Origin: Parabacteroides sp.
GTDB lineage: Bacteria > Bacteroidota > Bacteroidia > Bacteroidales > Tannerellaceae
Assembly: GCA_022775005.1 (NCBI GenBank)
Contig: JALFJR010000092.1
Span: 1-61,982, forward strand
Length of the DNA: 61,982 nt
Direction: 5' to 3'
In this document: one piece after another, positions 47,595 to 56,072 of the stretch
How the letters are laid out: each line of letters starts with the position of its first letter
How positions within the stretch are numbered: the first letter of the stretch is position 1
Program-made: the position numbers and the translations under genes
The notes under the pieces: generated by a model
What the model saw: the letters and a program-made list of their open reading frames with translations, nothing else
Told to the model about the DNA's origin: nothing
Databases searched by the model: none

Positions 47595-48845
47595 TCAATC
47601 ATCCAATTTGTTATTGACCGTCGGACGGAGGAAGATAAGCTGGATCACCAAAGCGACCAATACCACTCCGGCCAACATGGCGAAGTCATGGCCCAGATTG
47701 CCCGCATCGGTCGAACGTCCCAGAAAGTCCGTGATTGCCGCACCCGCAAATACACCGGTCATGTTCATCAATCCGTATGCCGTAGCACGATAACGTGGAG
47801 AGATAAATTGACAAAGGATCGGCATGTTGTTGGCGTCGAAAATGCCAAAGCCCAAACCAAAGCAAAGACCTCCTCCTAAGATCATCAGCAGATTAGAGCC
47901 AAAACCTAACAGCAGCAGTGCCGGAATCGTCAATGCCAAACCAATCGCACCGGTATAGACACGCCCTCTTACGTTGCGCTGCACCCATTTATCCGACAAG
48001 ACACCGCCGATGATGACTCCACAGAAGGAGGCGAAAGCGATGGTAATGGTCGATAAGGGACCGGCCTGCGCCATGTCTAACGACAGATTCTCAGAGAAGA
48101 GCGTAGGCAGCCAGTTCTTAGTGGCCCAACCCGGCAAACTCGGGGTGGTAAAATAGAGCAGGATAATCCAGAAAGCAAACGTATTGAAGATGACCCCCAA
48201 CCCCTTGATCGCACCACGCACGGGATGCTCTTGCAGCGGCGGTGCGACAGTAGCCCGAAACGGTTGCTGTTCATTCTTCTTGTCATGCAGGAACAGGATC
48301 AAGACCAACGCATAGCTGATACCGATCAAACCGAAGGTGAAAAAGGCCTGTTCCCAACCATACCGACTGGCCACGGTAGCACCGAAACCACCCAGGGCCT
48401 GTCCTAAATAAAGTCCGGTCATGTGGATGCCCACAGCTAACGAACGTGTTTTTTCTTGGTGATAATCGGTGATGAGCGAAAGACCTGCGGGGATGTAAAG
48501 TGCCTCACTGACCCCCATCAACGCTCTCAGGTAATAGATCTGATTGAAATCGGTACAGAAACCCATCATCAGCGTGACGAATGACCATACAAACAGGCTA
48601 CCGACGATCAGCCATTTACGGTTGACACGGTCTGCGATCATTCCGGCCACGGGACTCATGAAGCCATAAATCCATAGGAAGATAGACATTAACCGACCAA
48701 AGTTGGCAGCAGATTCCAACTCAATAATATCGACCATCATGGCCGATTTCATCGTAGATAGCATTTGGCGATCCATGTAGTTGAGTAGGGCCACTACCCA
48801 AAGCAGCCCTACTACAACCCAAGGATAATAAGTTTTATTTCTCAT
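47595..48845 (-). CDS. nanT: MFS transporter, likely for N-acetylneuraminate
   Basis: A 416-residue, 12-helix transporter. MFS signatures appear in NYMDRQML and ADRVNRKWLIVGSLFVWS (motif A loop), then MGVSEALYIPAGLSLI. It belongs to the ACS/phthalate-like part of the superfamily, and hexuronate and sialate porters fall there. Sialic acid as substrate is inferred from position: 8 bp after the epimerase gene and downstream of the lyase gene. Bacteroidota such as B. fragilis and Tannerella use an MFS NanT in equivalent operons. The symbol is a context call. Confidence 0.78.
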   Translation of the reverse strand: MRNKTYYPWVVVGLLWVVALLNYMDRQMLSTMKSAMMVDIIELESAANFGRLMSIFLWIYGFMSPVAGMIADRVNRKWLIVGSLFVWSFVTLMMGFCTDFNQIYYLRALMGVSEALYIPAGLSLITDYHQEKTRSLAVGIHMTGLYLGQALGGFGATVASRYGWEQAFFTFGLIGISYALVLILFLHDKKNEQQPFRATVAPPLQEHPVRGAIKGLGVIFNTFAFWIILLYFTTPSLPGWATKNWLPTLFSENLSLDMAQAGPLSTITIAFASFCGVIIGGVLSDKWVQRNVRGRVYTGAIGLALTIPALLLLGFGSNLLMILGGGLCFGLGFGIFDANNMPILCQFISPRYRATAYGLMNMTGVFAGAAITDFLGRSTDAGNLGHDFAMLAGVVLVALVIQLIFLRPTVNNKLDD

Positions 48846-48853
48846 TATTTCTA

Positions 48854-50047
48854 TTACTTAGCCGTTAGTTCATCACACAATAAAGCGCATTTCATCAGCA
48901 TTCTCGGGATGTGGAACGGCCCCTTGAACAGGTTGCCCTTCGCCGGCTGCGAGACGCTGCCATCAAAATGCAGGTAGCCATACCATTCGCCAAATTCTCT
49001 ATCCGGAAAATGTTTGAAGGTATAGTCATTGATAAGCTGGTGCATTTCGAGGTATTTCGGATCCCTCGTCGCCTGGTAAGCATACAGCGTAGCGATGATC
49101 GCCTCGCACTGCGGCCACCAGAATTTCATGTCGTGCCAATAGTCCTGCGGCGGGAAATGCTTGCAATCCTTGAAGTAGTTGATACCTCCATATTGTTGGT
49201 CCCATCCCCAGTCCCACGACCAGTTAAAGATCTGCAAGCCCATCTCCGTGAGTTGCGGATCCCAGTTGCGATGCTTCGCCTCGTCCAGGATAAACCAAGC
49301 GGTCTCGATGGAATGGCCGGGATTGATGGTGCGACCCGCCATCGTGTCGATAAACTCGCCGTTCGGCCCCACCGTCTCCAAGATCGCCTTGTATTCCGGG
49401 TGAACGAAATCCTTGCGCAGCTCCGCGATCGACTCGTCGATCTGCTGCGTCAAGACAGGATCGTCAATCGCTTCCCGGATGCGTGCGGCCGTGTCGATCA
49501 GGATCATGCAGAAAGAGTGTCCCTTCGCCACCAATCCCTCCCTGAACTTCGGCTCCGTAGAGCCCGGGGTATTCTTGTAGTGCAAGATCATCTTAAACAG
49601 CTCGACCGCCTTCTCCGCATAGCTCTTGTCGCCGGAAGCCAACGCGTAATGCGCCATAGCGATCGCCGCGAAGGTCTCCGAAAAGAGATAACGACGTTTC
49701 CGGACGGGAACGCCATCCGCCGTGATCTCGAAAAACATGCGACCATCCTTGTCAAAGCAATACTTCTCTATGAAGTCAATGCCGCTTTTGCAGGCCTCCA
49801 ACCACGCCTCGTTCCGCTCGATGTGGTTGTATGCGTAGGCCAGCACGAACGCAAACCGGCCCTGGAACCAAACCGATTTGGTCGTGTCCATCAAGTTGCC
49901 TGCTCTGTCAAGGCAGGTAAAATAACCACCGTTCTTCTTGTCCAAGCCATACTTCATCCAGAATGGCATGACATTTTCTAAGAACTCACGACGATAAGTC
50001 TCCCCCCATTGTTTCAGGTAGGCTGTGGGATTATTAATTGGGTTCAT
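48854..50047 (-). CDS. nanE: N-acylglucosamine 2-epimerase
   Basis: A 397-residue (alpha/alpha)6-barrel epimerase of the AGE family. Conserved pieces include NGGYFTCLDR, WFQGRFAFVLAYAYN, KGHSFCMILIDTA and NPGHSIETAWFIL with the catalytic His residues. It converts N-acetylmannosamine, released by the lyase, to N-acetylglucosamine. This is the AGE-type replacement for NanE used by Bacteroidota and is unrelated to the E. coli NanE fold. It starts 12 bp after the lyase stop. Confidence 0.9.
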   Translation of the reverse strand: MNPINNPTAYLKQWGETYRREFLENVMPFWMKYGLDKKNGGYFTCLDRAGNLMDTTKSVWFQGRFAFVLAYAYNHIERNEAWLEACKSGIDFIEKYCFDKDGRMFFEITADGVPVRKRRYLFSETFAAIAMAHYALASGDKSYAEKAVELFKMILHYKNTPGSTEPKFREGLVAKGHSFCMILIDTAARIREAIDDPVLTQQIDESIAELRKDFVHPEYKAILETVGPNGEFIDTMAGRTINPGHSIETAWFILDEAKHRNWDPQLTEMGLQIFNWSWDWGWDQQYGGINYFKDCKHFPPQDYWHDMKFWWPQCEAIIATLYAYQATRDPKYLEMHQLINDYTFKHFPDREFGEWYGYLHFDGSVSQPAKGNLFKGPFHIPRMLMKCALLCDELTAK

Positions 50048-50059
50048 ATACCTTTTGAT

Positions 50060-50977
50060 TTAAAATTGATTACATCTATCGAAGAAATGGATAGCCTTCA
50101 GCTCCGCTTTCATGGCCGCCTCCTCGTCATCCGTTAGGTTACGGAACGGCGTACGGTTGGGCCCCAGATCCAAACCGATCAATTTCATGATCCGTTTGCC
50201 ACCGACAATATTACCCCGATAGCGGCAGATCACGTTGATCACCTCTTGCGAGAAATTCTGTCGCTCACGAGCCGTCTCCAAGTCGCCGGCGGCCCAGGCC
50301 TCCAAGATACCGGTCAACTCCTTACCGTTGTAATTGGTCGTACCACCAATACCGCCTTGCGCACCACCCATCGCCAAGCAGGGAAGGATCGTCTCATCCT
50401 GGCCATGCAGCATGTCAAACTTACCCTCCTTATACAACCGACACTGGTTATACTCATACAGGCTCTCGTAGGTATATTTGATACCGGCAAAGTTAGGGAT
50501 GCGTCCATCCACCGCTTTCAGGAAATCCAGCATCGGCAAGTAAGCATTGTTAAATGCCGGGATGTGGTAGTAATAGAAGGGCAGATGGGGCGCTCCGCAA
50601 GCAATCTCCTCGCAATACTTCACCAGCTCCTCGATCCGTCCGATCCGTGGGAACGGCGTAGCCATCGCACCAATGCCCCACGCACCAATCTGCTCAGCAT
50701 GTTGAGCCAGGCGGAAGCTGGATTTGACGCAGGTGCTGCCCACATGCACGATCACCTTGAATCCATCCGGCACCACGCTGACCCATTTTTCAGCTAACCG
50801 CATTCGCTCCTCTTCGGTGAGCATATAGCCCTCACCCGATGATCCATTGATAAACACACCCTTCAACCCATTTTTTACCAACATGTTGGCATACGCTTCG
50901 ATCGGCTCGTAGTTCACTTCACCATTCGCATAGAAGGGAGTAAACGGCGCATCAATCAGCCCAAAAATCTTTTCCAT
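50060..50977 (-). CDS. nanA: N-acetylneuraminate lyase
   Basis: A 305-residue (beta/alpha)8 aldolase. The Schiff-base Lys is in FAGIKYTYESLYEY, the catalytic Tyr in FYYYHIPAFNN, and the pyruvate-binding loop GSSGEGY (with GEG rather than the TTAE of DapA) supports a sialate lyase. It splits N-acetylneuraminate to pyruvate and N-acetylmannosamine. It is the first gene of the operon followed by the epimerase, transporter and GH20-NanM fusion. In Bacteroides literature the gene is also called nanL. Confidence 0.9.
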   Translation of the reverse strand: MEKIFGLIDAPFTPFYANGEVNYEPIEAYANMLVKNGLKGVFINGSSGEGYMLTEEERMRLAEKWVSVVPDGFKVIVHVGSTCVKSSFRLAQHAEQIGAWGIGAMATPFPRIGRIEELVKYCEEIACGAPHLPFYYYHIPAFNNAYLPMLDFLKAVDGRIPNFAGIKYTYESLYEYNQCRLYKEGKFDMLHGQDETILPCLAMGGAQGGIGGTTNYNGKELTGILEAWAAGDLETARERQNFSQEVINVICRYRGNIVGGKRIMKLIGLDLGPNRTPFRNLTDDEEAAMKAELKAIHFFDRCNQF

Positions 50978-51028
50978 TATTCGTATTAATTAATTCAACC
51001 TCGAAACCTCAGTATTTTAAATATGCCA

Positions 51029-51059
51029 CAAATGTAAATAAATTATTTTCGATTTCAAG
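51029..51059 (-). promoter_or_regulatory. Promoter of the sialic-acid operon
   Basis: On the minus strand CTTG (51059-51056), 19 nt, TACATTTG (51036-51029). It lies 52 bp before the lyase ATG. Confidence 0.65.
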
Positions 51060-51155
51060 CAGCCACTCCCTATTATTCTTTCATTTTTCCTGCTCAAACT
51101 GTAAAAGGAACGACATAAACTTCCATTATCCGACTCTGAAACGCAAAAAACGAAA

Positions 51156-51197
51156 TATGCCATATACCTTGGGGAATTACACAAGATATATGGCATA
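51156..51197 (-). terminator. 11-bp perfect inverted repeat between the DUF1703 and sialate genes
   Basis: TATGCCATATA (51156-51166) and TATATGGCATA (51187-51197) enclose 20 nt. Read on the minus strand the stem is followed by TTTCGTTTTTT, so it can act as terminator of the DUF1703 gene. It also lies about 100 bp upstream of the sialate operon -33 box and could be an operator. The rest of 51060-51250 shows nothing else. Confidence 0.55.
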
Positions 51198-51250
51198 CGA
51201 ATTTCCTGCTGGCTTACCGCAGGCACAGAATCGTCAGTTAAATCACATCC

Positions 51251-52825
51251 TCATTCCGGCTCGATCACCCAATCTTTGAGCGTATGTCGCTCCGCGTCAA
51301 AGTTGATGCCCACCTTCACGATCGGGAGGCCAGAGAGGCGGAAACGCTCCGGGTATTGCTTCAAGTCGATTTGGTTCATGGCGGCCTCGGCGCTTTGGTT
51401 CAATTTGAGTTCTACAATATATAAGGTAGTAGCCGTCCGCAGCACCATATCCACACGGCCCACCGGCGTGCGCACCTCTACATCTAAATAATCATACTGC
51501 CCAATGAGCGAGAATATGATATAGAGTACCTGCTGATAATGACCCTCATATTGGGTGTTGTCCGTATAAGGAACAGTGCTCAAGAAAGTCTGAAGCAGGC
51601 GCAACGCACCCTCCATATCCTCTTGAAGGATCGCCCGCACCAACCCGCGTATCGTTGATTTCGTAGCCGTAGGGTTAGGCTCGATGCAATAGGCAATCAG
51701 ACTACGCATCAAGCCAATACGCACCTCATTATTCGGTATATCTAAGTGATAACTCTCTATGAACGGATCATAGTCCTTAATCGTGATGTAACCGCTCTGG
51801 AACAACAATGGGACGATGGACTCCATAGCATGGGTTGGCTGATCAAACTCCGAAGCATCCGCATCATAGCCTCCTATACAGGAAGGCAGCACATGATACT
51901 TCCGCATCATCTCGATCAGATAGGTGGGCGTACCGCTGCCGAACCAGTAATCATTCAATTTATAATCGGTGAAGGCATTCAGTAGGCTATAAGGATTATA
52001 AATGTCAGGCGAGGGCCAAGTGAAGTGGTAGCCATCATATTTTCTGCGCAATTTTTGAATCATCTCTTCCCGGGAATAAGCCAACTTTTGAGCCATATCA
52101 TCAATATAGCCAGACATCTGCGTCAGCATCTCCTCCTCCGTAATACCACAGATGGAAGCATACGTATCATCCATACTGATATTCTTGATATTGTTCAGCT
52201 CACTAAAGATACTGAGCTGCGAGAACTTGGTGATGCCCGTCAGGAAGACGAAGCGCAGGTAGGGATCGCAGGCCTTCAGTGGAGAGTAGAAGTTGCGCAT
52301 CGTGTGGCGCAGGCGCTCCAATTCCCCCTCCTTGTGCACCACGTCGAGCAACGGTGCGTCATACTCATCGATCAAGACCACCACCTGCTTGCCGGTCTGC
52401 CGATAGGCACGCTCGATCAAGCCCCGCAAGCGTTGATTCGGATTGACATCATCCGCCGGCCCTTTGCCATAGATCGCCTCGTAGGAGGTCAGCTTGCTGC
52501 TCAGCTCCAGGTCCAGGTCCTTCTTCTCCATGTGCTTGGCGGTACTCATGTCGAACCGCAGCACAGGGTATTGCGTCCACTCCTTCTCCAATTGCTCGAT
52601 GGCCAATCCCTCGAACAGCTCCCGCCGCCCTTCGAAGTAGGCAGCCAAGGTGGAGAGCAACAGCGACTTGCCAAACCGACGGGGACGGCTCAGGAAAACT
52701 GATTTCGGAGCCCCATGCGTCAGCCGATAGACCAAAGCAGTCTTATCCACATAGAGATAATTCTCTTTTCGAATCTTCTCGAATGTCTGTATGCCCACCG
52801 GGCAAAGTTGCAATGTCTGTTCCAT
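51251..52825 (-). CDS. DUF1703-type AAA ATPase with PD-(D/E)XK nuclease domain
   Basis: A 524-residue protein from ATG 52825. The N-terminal AAA-ATPase-like domain has YLYVDKTALVYRL, a P-loop-like SRPRRFGKSLLLSTL (about 46-60) and Walker B VVLIDEYDAPLLD. The C-terminal PDDEXK_9 nuclease domain has VGRVDMVLRTATTLYIVELKLN, with Asp and Glu-x-Lys catalytic residues. Such genes are multicopy in Bacteroidota and Clostridia with unproven roles, possibly mobile or defensive. It is flanked by hairpins and is probably monocistronic. A TATCTTTG box lies at 52869-52876. Confidence 0.88.
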   Translation of the reverse strand: MEQTLQLCPVGIQTFEKIRKENYLYVDKTALVYRLTHGAPKSVFLSRPRRFGKSLLLSTLAAYFEGRRELFEGLAIEQLEKEWTQYPVLRFDMSTAKHMEKKDLDLELSSKLTSYEAIYGKGPADDVNPNQRLRGLIERAYRQTGKQVVVLIDEYDAPLLDVVHKEGELERLRHTMRNFYSPLKACDPYLRFVFLTGITKFSQLSIFSELNNIKNISMDDTYASICGITEEEMLTQMSGYIDDMAQKLAYSREEMIQKLRRKYDGYHFTWPSPDIYNPYSLLNAFTDYKLNDYWFGSGTPTYLIEMMRKYHVLPSCIGGYDADASEFDQPTHAMESIVPLLFQSGYITIKDYDPFIESYHLDIPNNEVRIGLMRSLIAYCIEPNPTATKSTIRGLVRAILQEDMEGALRLLQTFLSTVPYTDNTQYEGHYQQVLYIIFSLIGQYDYLDVEVRTPVGRVDMVLRTATTLYIVELKLNQSAEAAMNQIDLKQYPERFRLSGLPIVKVGINFDAERHTLKDWVIEPE

Positions 52826-52868
52826 AACCAATCATTTTGTGGCGCGATCTATCTTCGCCGTTGTGGGG

Positions 52869-52876
52869 CAAAGATA
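52869..52876 (-). promoter_or_regulatory. -7 box of the DUF1703 gene
   Basis: TATCTTTG on the minus strand, 43 bp before the ATG. I do not find a clear -33 box. Confidence 0.5.
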
Positions 52877-52940
52877 CATATTCTGATTCAATTGCGATTT
52901 CCCGCGCCGGCTTATAGTTGCCTCCCAATCGCCGCGGAGG

Positions 52941-52990
52941 GAAAAAAAGAGCCGAAGGCGCGATCCGGAAATCGTCAACGCCTTCGGCTC
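52941..52990 (-). terminator. Strong terminator of the second DUF6261 gene
   Basis: GAGCCGAAGGCG (52949-52960) and CGCCTTCGGCTC (52979-52990) form a perfect 12-bp stem. On the minus strand it is followed by TTTTTTT. It lies 50 bp after the stop at 53041. Confidence 0.92.
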
Positions 52991-53040
52991 CGTTAGCTCT
53001 CGCCGGCTGCCGGATGGGCAGGGCGGAAAAACACGGAGGG

Positions 53041-53895
53041 CTATGCCTCCGGCTGGGTCGGCTCCGATTCGGCAGGCTTCGAAGCCTCCTCCTGTTTCTT
53101 GTTCGCCGCTTTGGTCTGACGGGCTTTGATCACCGTCTTGTGCTCGTCGATAATCACATTGACATGATCAATGAAGGTGGCGTAGTTCGCGTCGCCCTCA
53201 ATCAACGCCAACGCGTTCACGGTGTTAGCCAAGGCCGTATAGGCAGCCTCCATCTCGCCACGCGCGATCTTCACCGCGCCCAGCTCCAACTGCGCTTTCG
53301 CCTCGGTACGCGCCTTTTGCGCCTCCTTGAAGGCGTTTTGCGTCGCTTCCAAAGCCTCTAACCAAGGCGTGAAACCGGTCTGCGTCAAGAGGCTGGCCGA
53401 AAGGCTGCGCAGGTCTTGAATCAAGTTGTCCAATACGCCCGTCTCTTGATCCAACCCCAGCTGGAGCGGATAGCCGTAGCGGGAATAACAACGTGCGAGC
53501 TCCAGTGCCTTCTCCGCCGTCTCGGGATAGGGATGCTTGACGATCGCCTTCACATAAGCATTCGAATCCGCCCAAGCCTTGTCGCGATTCTCGTCGGCCA
53601 TTGTCGTGGCTGAGGAATCCACCAAGGCCAGTTTCATCACTCGGTCGAACTCGCGGTAGCAACTCTCAAACTGGTCGATGGGCTTCGTCAACGCGGGATT
53701 GACCGCCTCTGCCGCCGAGAGCGGGGTTGGCGTGCCTCCCTCCTCGTCCAAGAGGCTGACAACGTCCGGGTTCTCCGGTTCCGGCTCCTTCAGCAGGTTA
53801 GGCAGCTCGGCATACACACGGGTTATAAAACCATAATACTCTTCGTTTCGGTCAGATTTCTGCGAAAACGATTTAATTTGCTTTACTTCGCTCAT
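53041..53895 (-). CDS. DUF6261 family protein, second copy
   Basis: A 284-residue helical cytoplasmic protein from the ATG at 53895 (MSEVKQIKSFSQ), which follows a -7 box at 53926-53933; the upstream extension in frame crosses that promoter. The pattern NEEYYGFITRVY and long helices resemble DUF6261. Near residues 37-46 it carries KEPEPENPDVV, the same peptide that ends the first copy at 744-1583, then an acidic Pro-rich linker. The C-terminus is a Lys/Ala/Glu tail ending SEPTQPEA. Overall identity to the first copy is low. Function unknown. Confidence 0.68.
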   Translation of the reverse strand: MSEVKQIKSFSQKSDRNEEYYGFITRVYAELPNLLKEPEPENPDVVSLLDEEGGTPTPLSAAEAVNPALTKPIDQFESCYREFDRVMKLALVDSSATTMADENRDKAWADSNAYVKAIVKHPYPETAEKALELARCYSRYGYPLQLGLDQETGVLDNLIQDLRSLSASLLTQTGFTPWLEALEATQNAFKEAQKARTEAKAQLELGAVKIARGEMEAAYTALANTVNALALIEGDANYATFIDHVNVIIDEHKTVIKARQTKAANKKQEEASKPAESEPTQPEA

Positions 53896-53925
53896 ATCAA
53901 AAATTTTTTTTGATGAATACTGCTC

Positions 53926-53954
53926 CAAAGATAAGCAAAATATACATACACAAA
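53926..53954 (-). promoter_or_regulatory. Promoter of the second DUF6261 gene
   Basis: TTTG (53954-53951) and TATCTTTG (53933-53926) on the minus strand, with a 17-nt spacing that is shorter than usual. It fixes the start at 53895. Confidence 0.55.
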
Positions 53955-53959
53955 CCATT

Positions 53960-54305
53960 TGCCGATTTTTACGGCCCGGAAAATGGTGCTACGGCGTTCG
54001 CAGCCGTTTTGAAGCCTGGGAAAATAGTGTTACTGCCGTAATGGCCTCGTTTCTTGCCGGGAAAAAGGTTTTACCGCCGTAGAGGCCGATTTCCACGCCG
54101 GGAAAGTGGTGTCATCCCATTTAAAGGCTCTTTTGAAGCCCGGGAAAATGGCTCTAAACAATTAGCACCCCTTTCCCACTCCCGGACGCTCTTGTTACAG
54201 CCGTAGCACTATTTTCCCAGGCTCGGAAAGTGTCGTTACACCGTTAGAGGTGTTTTTCCATGCCGGGAAAGTGCCTCTAAACATTTAGAGCCATTTTCCC
54301 AGCAG
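53960..54305. repeat. 41-bp tandem array, about eight copies
   Basis: The anchor (C/G)GGAAA recurs at about 53977, 54018, 54059, 54100, 54142, 54183, 54224 and 54265, that is every 41 bp with one 42. Units follow GCCGGGAAAGTGGTGTTAC then CCGTAGAGGCC with many substitutions. One stretch near 54171-54181 reads as an inverted word (CTTTCCCACTCCCGG). The array fills the gap between the second DUF6261 gene and the end of the BlaR1-like gene. No coding frame is evident. Confidence 0.88.
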
Positions 54306-54325
54306 GCCCGATAGGCCCTCCCCGG

Positions 54326-55669
54326 CTACGATTCCGCTTTCACCAGGCCGAAGGTGACCGGAATGGTGTAATAGCAACGGACAGCCTTGCCTTCCTGCCG
54401 AGCGGGTGCCCAAGTGGGCATGGTCGTACAGACACGAATAGCCTCCGCATCCAAAAGGGGATCAATGCCCTTGACCACGTGGATATTCGAAATGCTGCCA
54501 TTGGTTTCCACCACGAATTTCACGATCACACGACCCTGCGCTCCTTTGCGCTGTGCCTCGGTAGGGTATTTGACGCGCTTGGCGACAAACTTCAGCAACT
54601 CAGTCTGCCCACCAGGAAACTCTGGCATCACTTCCGCCGATTCATAGACTTTGTTGTCTGTGAACTGTGCGTAGCCGGTCACCATGACTTCCCTGGCAGA
54701 AGTCGTTGTATCAATGGCCTCCGGTCGAGTCCTTTCCGCCGCTGTGGTTTGCACCATTCGCGACAAATCTGTAATTTTGGCACTTGAAATCTCCGCCATC
54801 TGCCGGGAGATTTCCGGACGGGCGAAAGCGGCCATTGCAGTGGCGGCCACGGGAAGCACAAAAGCGTACTTCATCCTCGCCCACGGATTGGATTTTCTTT
54901 TTTGCATCATAGTGATACGATTTATAAGTGAACTGTGATTAAGGCTGTTGGCCAAGGTGTAGCGACTGGAGCCAACAGCTTTTTCGATTAATAATAGTTT
55001 ATATTCCTTGCTGTCATAGCCCATGCCCAAGACCGCGGCGTCGGCCTCGAACTCATGCACCGATTGCAACTCCTGGCGGAGCAGCCAGGCGGCGGGATTG
55101 AACCATTGGAGCCAGAGGAACAGCTCCGTGAAGAGCAGATCCCAAGTGTGGCGCATCCGGATATGGGCCTGCTCGTGCGCCAAGATCAGTTCCGGCTTGC
55201 TCAGCAAATCCTTTTCAGCGAGGAAGATGTAGCGCAGCCAGCTGAAGGGTGCCAAGGGCAGTCGGTGCAGCACGAGCCAGCTGCCATCAGCCAATTGCTC
55301 TCGCCGTCCGGCACGAATCAAGCGGATAAGGCTCACCACGCCCCAGAGGAAGCGAGCGATGAAAAAGAGCACGCCCATCAGGTAAATAGCCAACCCTATG
55401 GAATAGCAGGAAACGGCGGGCGAGGCAGTGGCTGCCGGCTCGACAGGCGCAGCTATGCGCCCCCACTCCTCCAGGGCAGGCCCTAACGGCGATACCCCCT
55501 CCACCCCAACCCGCGCCAACGGCAGCAGGGCGGCCAGCACGAATCCACTCAGCAGGGCGAAACGGTTGAAGCGGAGAAACGTGTCGCGACTCAACAGGAG
55601 GCGATAGCCTAAGTAGAACAGCGCAAGGCAGATCGCCGACTTGAGGATATAGACAAAGAAGGCTCCCAT
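54326..55669 (-). CDS. BlaR1-like M56 metallopeptidase with TonB C-terminal domain
   Basis: A 447-residue protein from ATG 55669. Three N-terminal membrane helices lead to an M56 peptidase domain with the zinc motif HEQAH (His165, Glu166, His169) and VHEFEADAAVLG. A fourth helix (about 268-286) places the C-terminus in the periplasm. There the penicillin-binding sensor of classical BlaR1 is replaced by a TonB C-terminal domain (about 350-440: FPGGQTELLKFVAKRVKYPTEA, GRVIVKFVVETNGSI). It would cleave BlaI-type repressor on signal. It starts 4 bp after the BlaI stop, forming the regulatory pair. No beta-lactamase gene is adjacent. Confidence 0.88.
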   Translation of the reverse strand: MGAFFVYILKSAICLALFYLGYRLLLSRDTFLRFNRFALLSGFVLAALLPLARVGVEGVSPLGPALEEWGRIAAPVEPAATASPAVSCYSIGLAIYLMGVLFFIARFLWGVVSLIRLIRAGRREQLADGSWLVLHRLPLAPFSWLRYIFLAEKDLLSKPELILAHEQAHIRMRHTWDLLFTELFLWLQWFNPAAWLLRQELQSVHEFEADAAVLGMGYDSKEYKLLLIEKAVGSSRYTLANSLNHSSLINRITMMQKRKSNPWARMKYAFVLPVAATAMAAFARPEISRQMAEISSAKITDLSRMVQTTAAERTRPEAIDTTTSAREVMVTGYAQFTDNKVYESAEVMPEFPGGQTELLKFVAKRVKYPTEAQRKGAQGRVIVKFVVETNGSISNIHVVKGIDPLLDAEAIRVCTTMPTWAPARQEGKAVRCYYTIPVTFGLVKAES

Positions 55670-55673
55670 ACGC

Positions 55674-56039
55674 TTAAGCTTTAGGTTCCTCTTCCACACG
55701 CCTGATCAGTTCTTTCAGCTCATCGAGCGAAATCTCTTCCTCCTCGACCAACGAGGAGACGGCACCAAGATAGGAGTTGTTAAAGTATTTGCTGATCACC
55801 TGCTTCAACGTCTTTCGCTTGAACTCCTCGGCGGAAACGGCGGCGAAGTATTGATAGGTGTTGCCAAACTTGAGATGCGACACATAGCCCTTATCCTCCA
55901 AGATACGGATGGTAGTCGAGACGGTGTTGAAATGCGGACGCGGCTCGGGGTAGAGCTCGATCAATTGACGCACGAACATCGGTCCGTTTTGCCATAAAAA
56001 GGTCATTATCTCCTCTTCCTTAGGTGTTAATGTCTTCAT
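55674..56039 (-). CDS. BlaI/MecI-family transcriptional repressor
   Basis: A 121-residue winged-helix repressor: LTPKEEEIMTFLWQNGPMFV, a recognition helix with HFNTVSTTIRILEDKGYVSH, and a C-terminal dimerisation helix region (SSLVEEEEISLDELKELI). It likely binds the AACTAA/TTAGTT array upstream and represses its own operon, with release through cleavage by the BlaR1-like peptidase encoded next to it. The target beyond autoregulation is unknown. Confidence 0.92.
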   Translation of the reverse strand: MKTLTPKEEEIMTFLWQNGPMFVRQLIELYPEPRPHFNTVSTTIRILEDKGYVSHLKFGNTYQYFAAVSAEEFKRKTLKQVISKYFNNSYLGAVSSLVEEEEISLDELKELIRRVEEEPKA

Positions 56040-56072
56040 TTCTTTCAGTTTTAAAGTTCAACAACGCGAAAT

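Noticed and set aside
48911-49981. 356-codon plus-strand ORF
   Set aside because: Antisense shadow of the epimerase gene.
54326-55669. Classical beta-lactam sensor BlaR1
   Set aside because: The C-terminal domain is TonB-like, lacks penicillin-binding motifs, and no beta-lactamase gene is adjacent.
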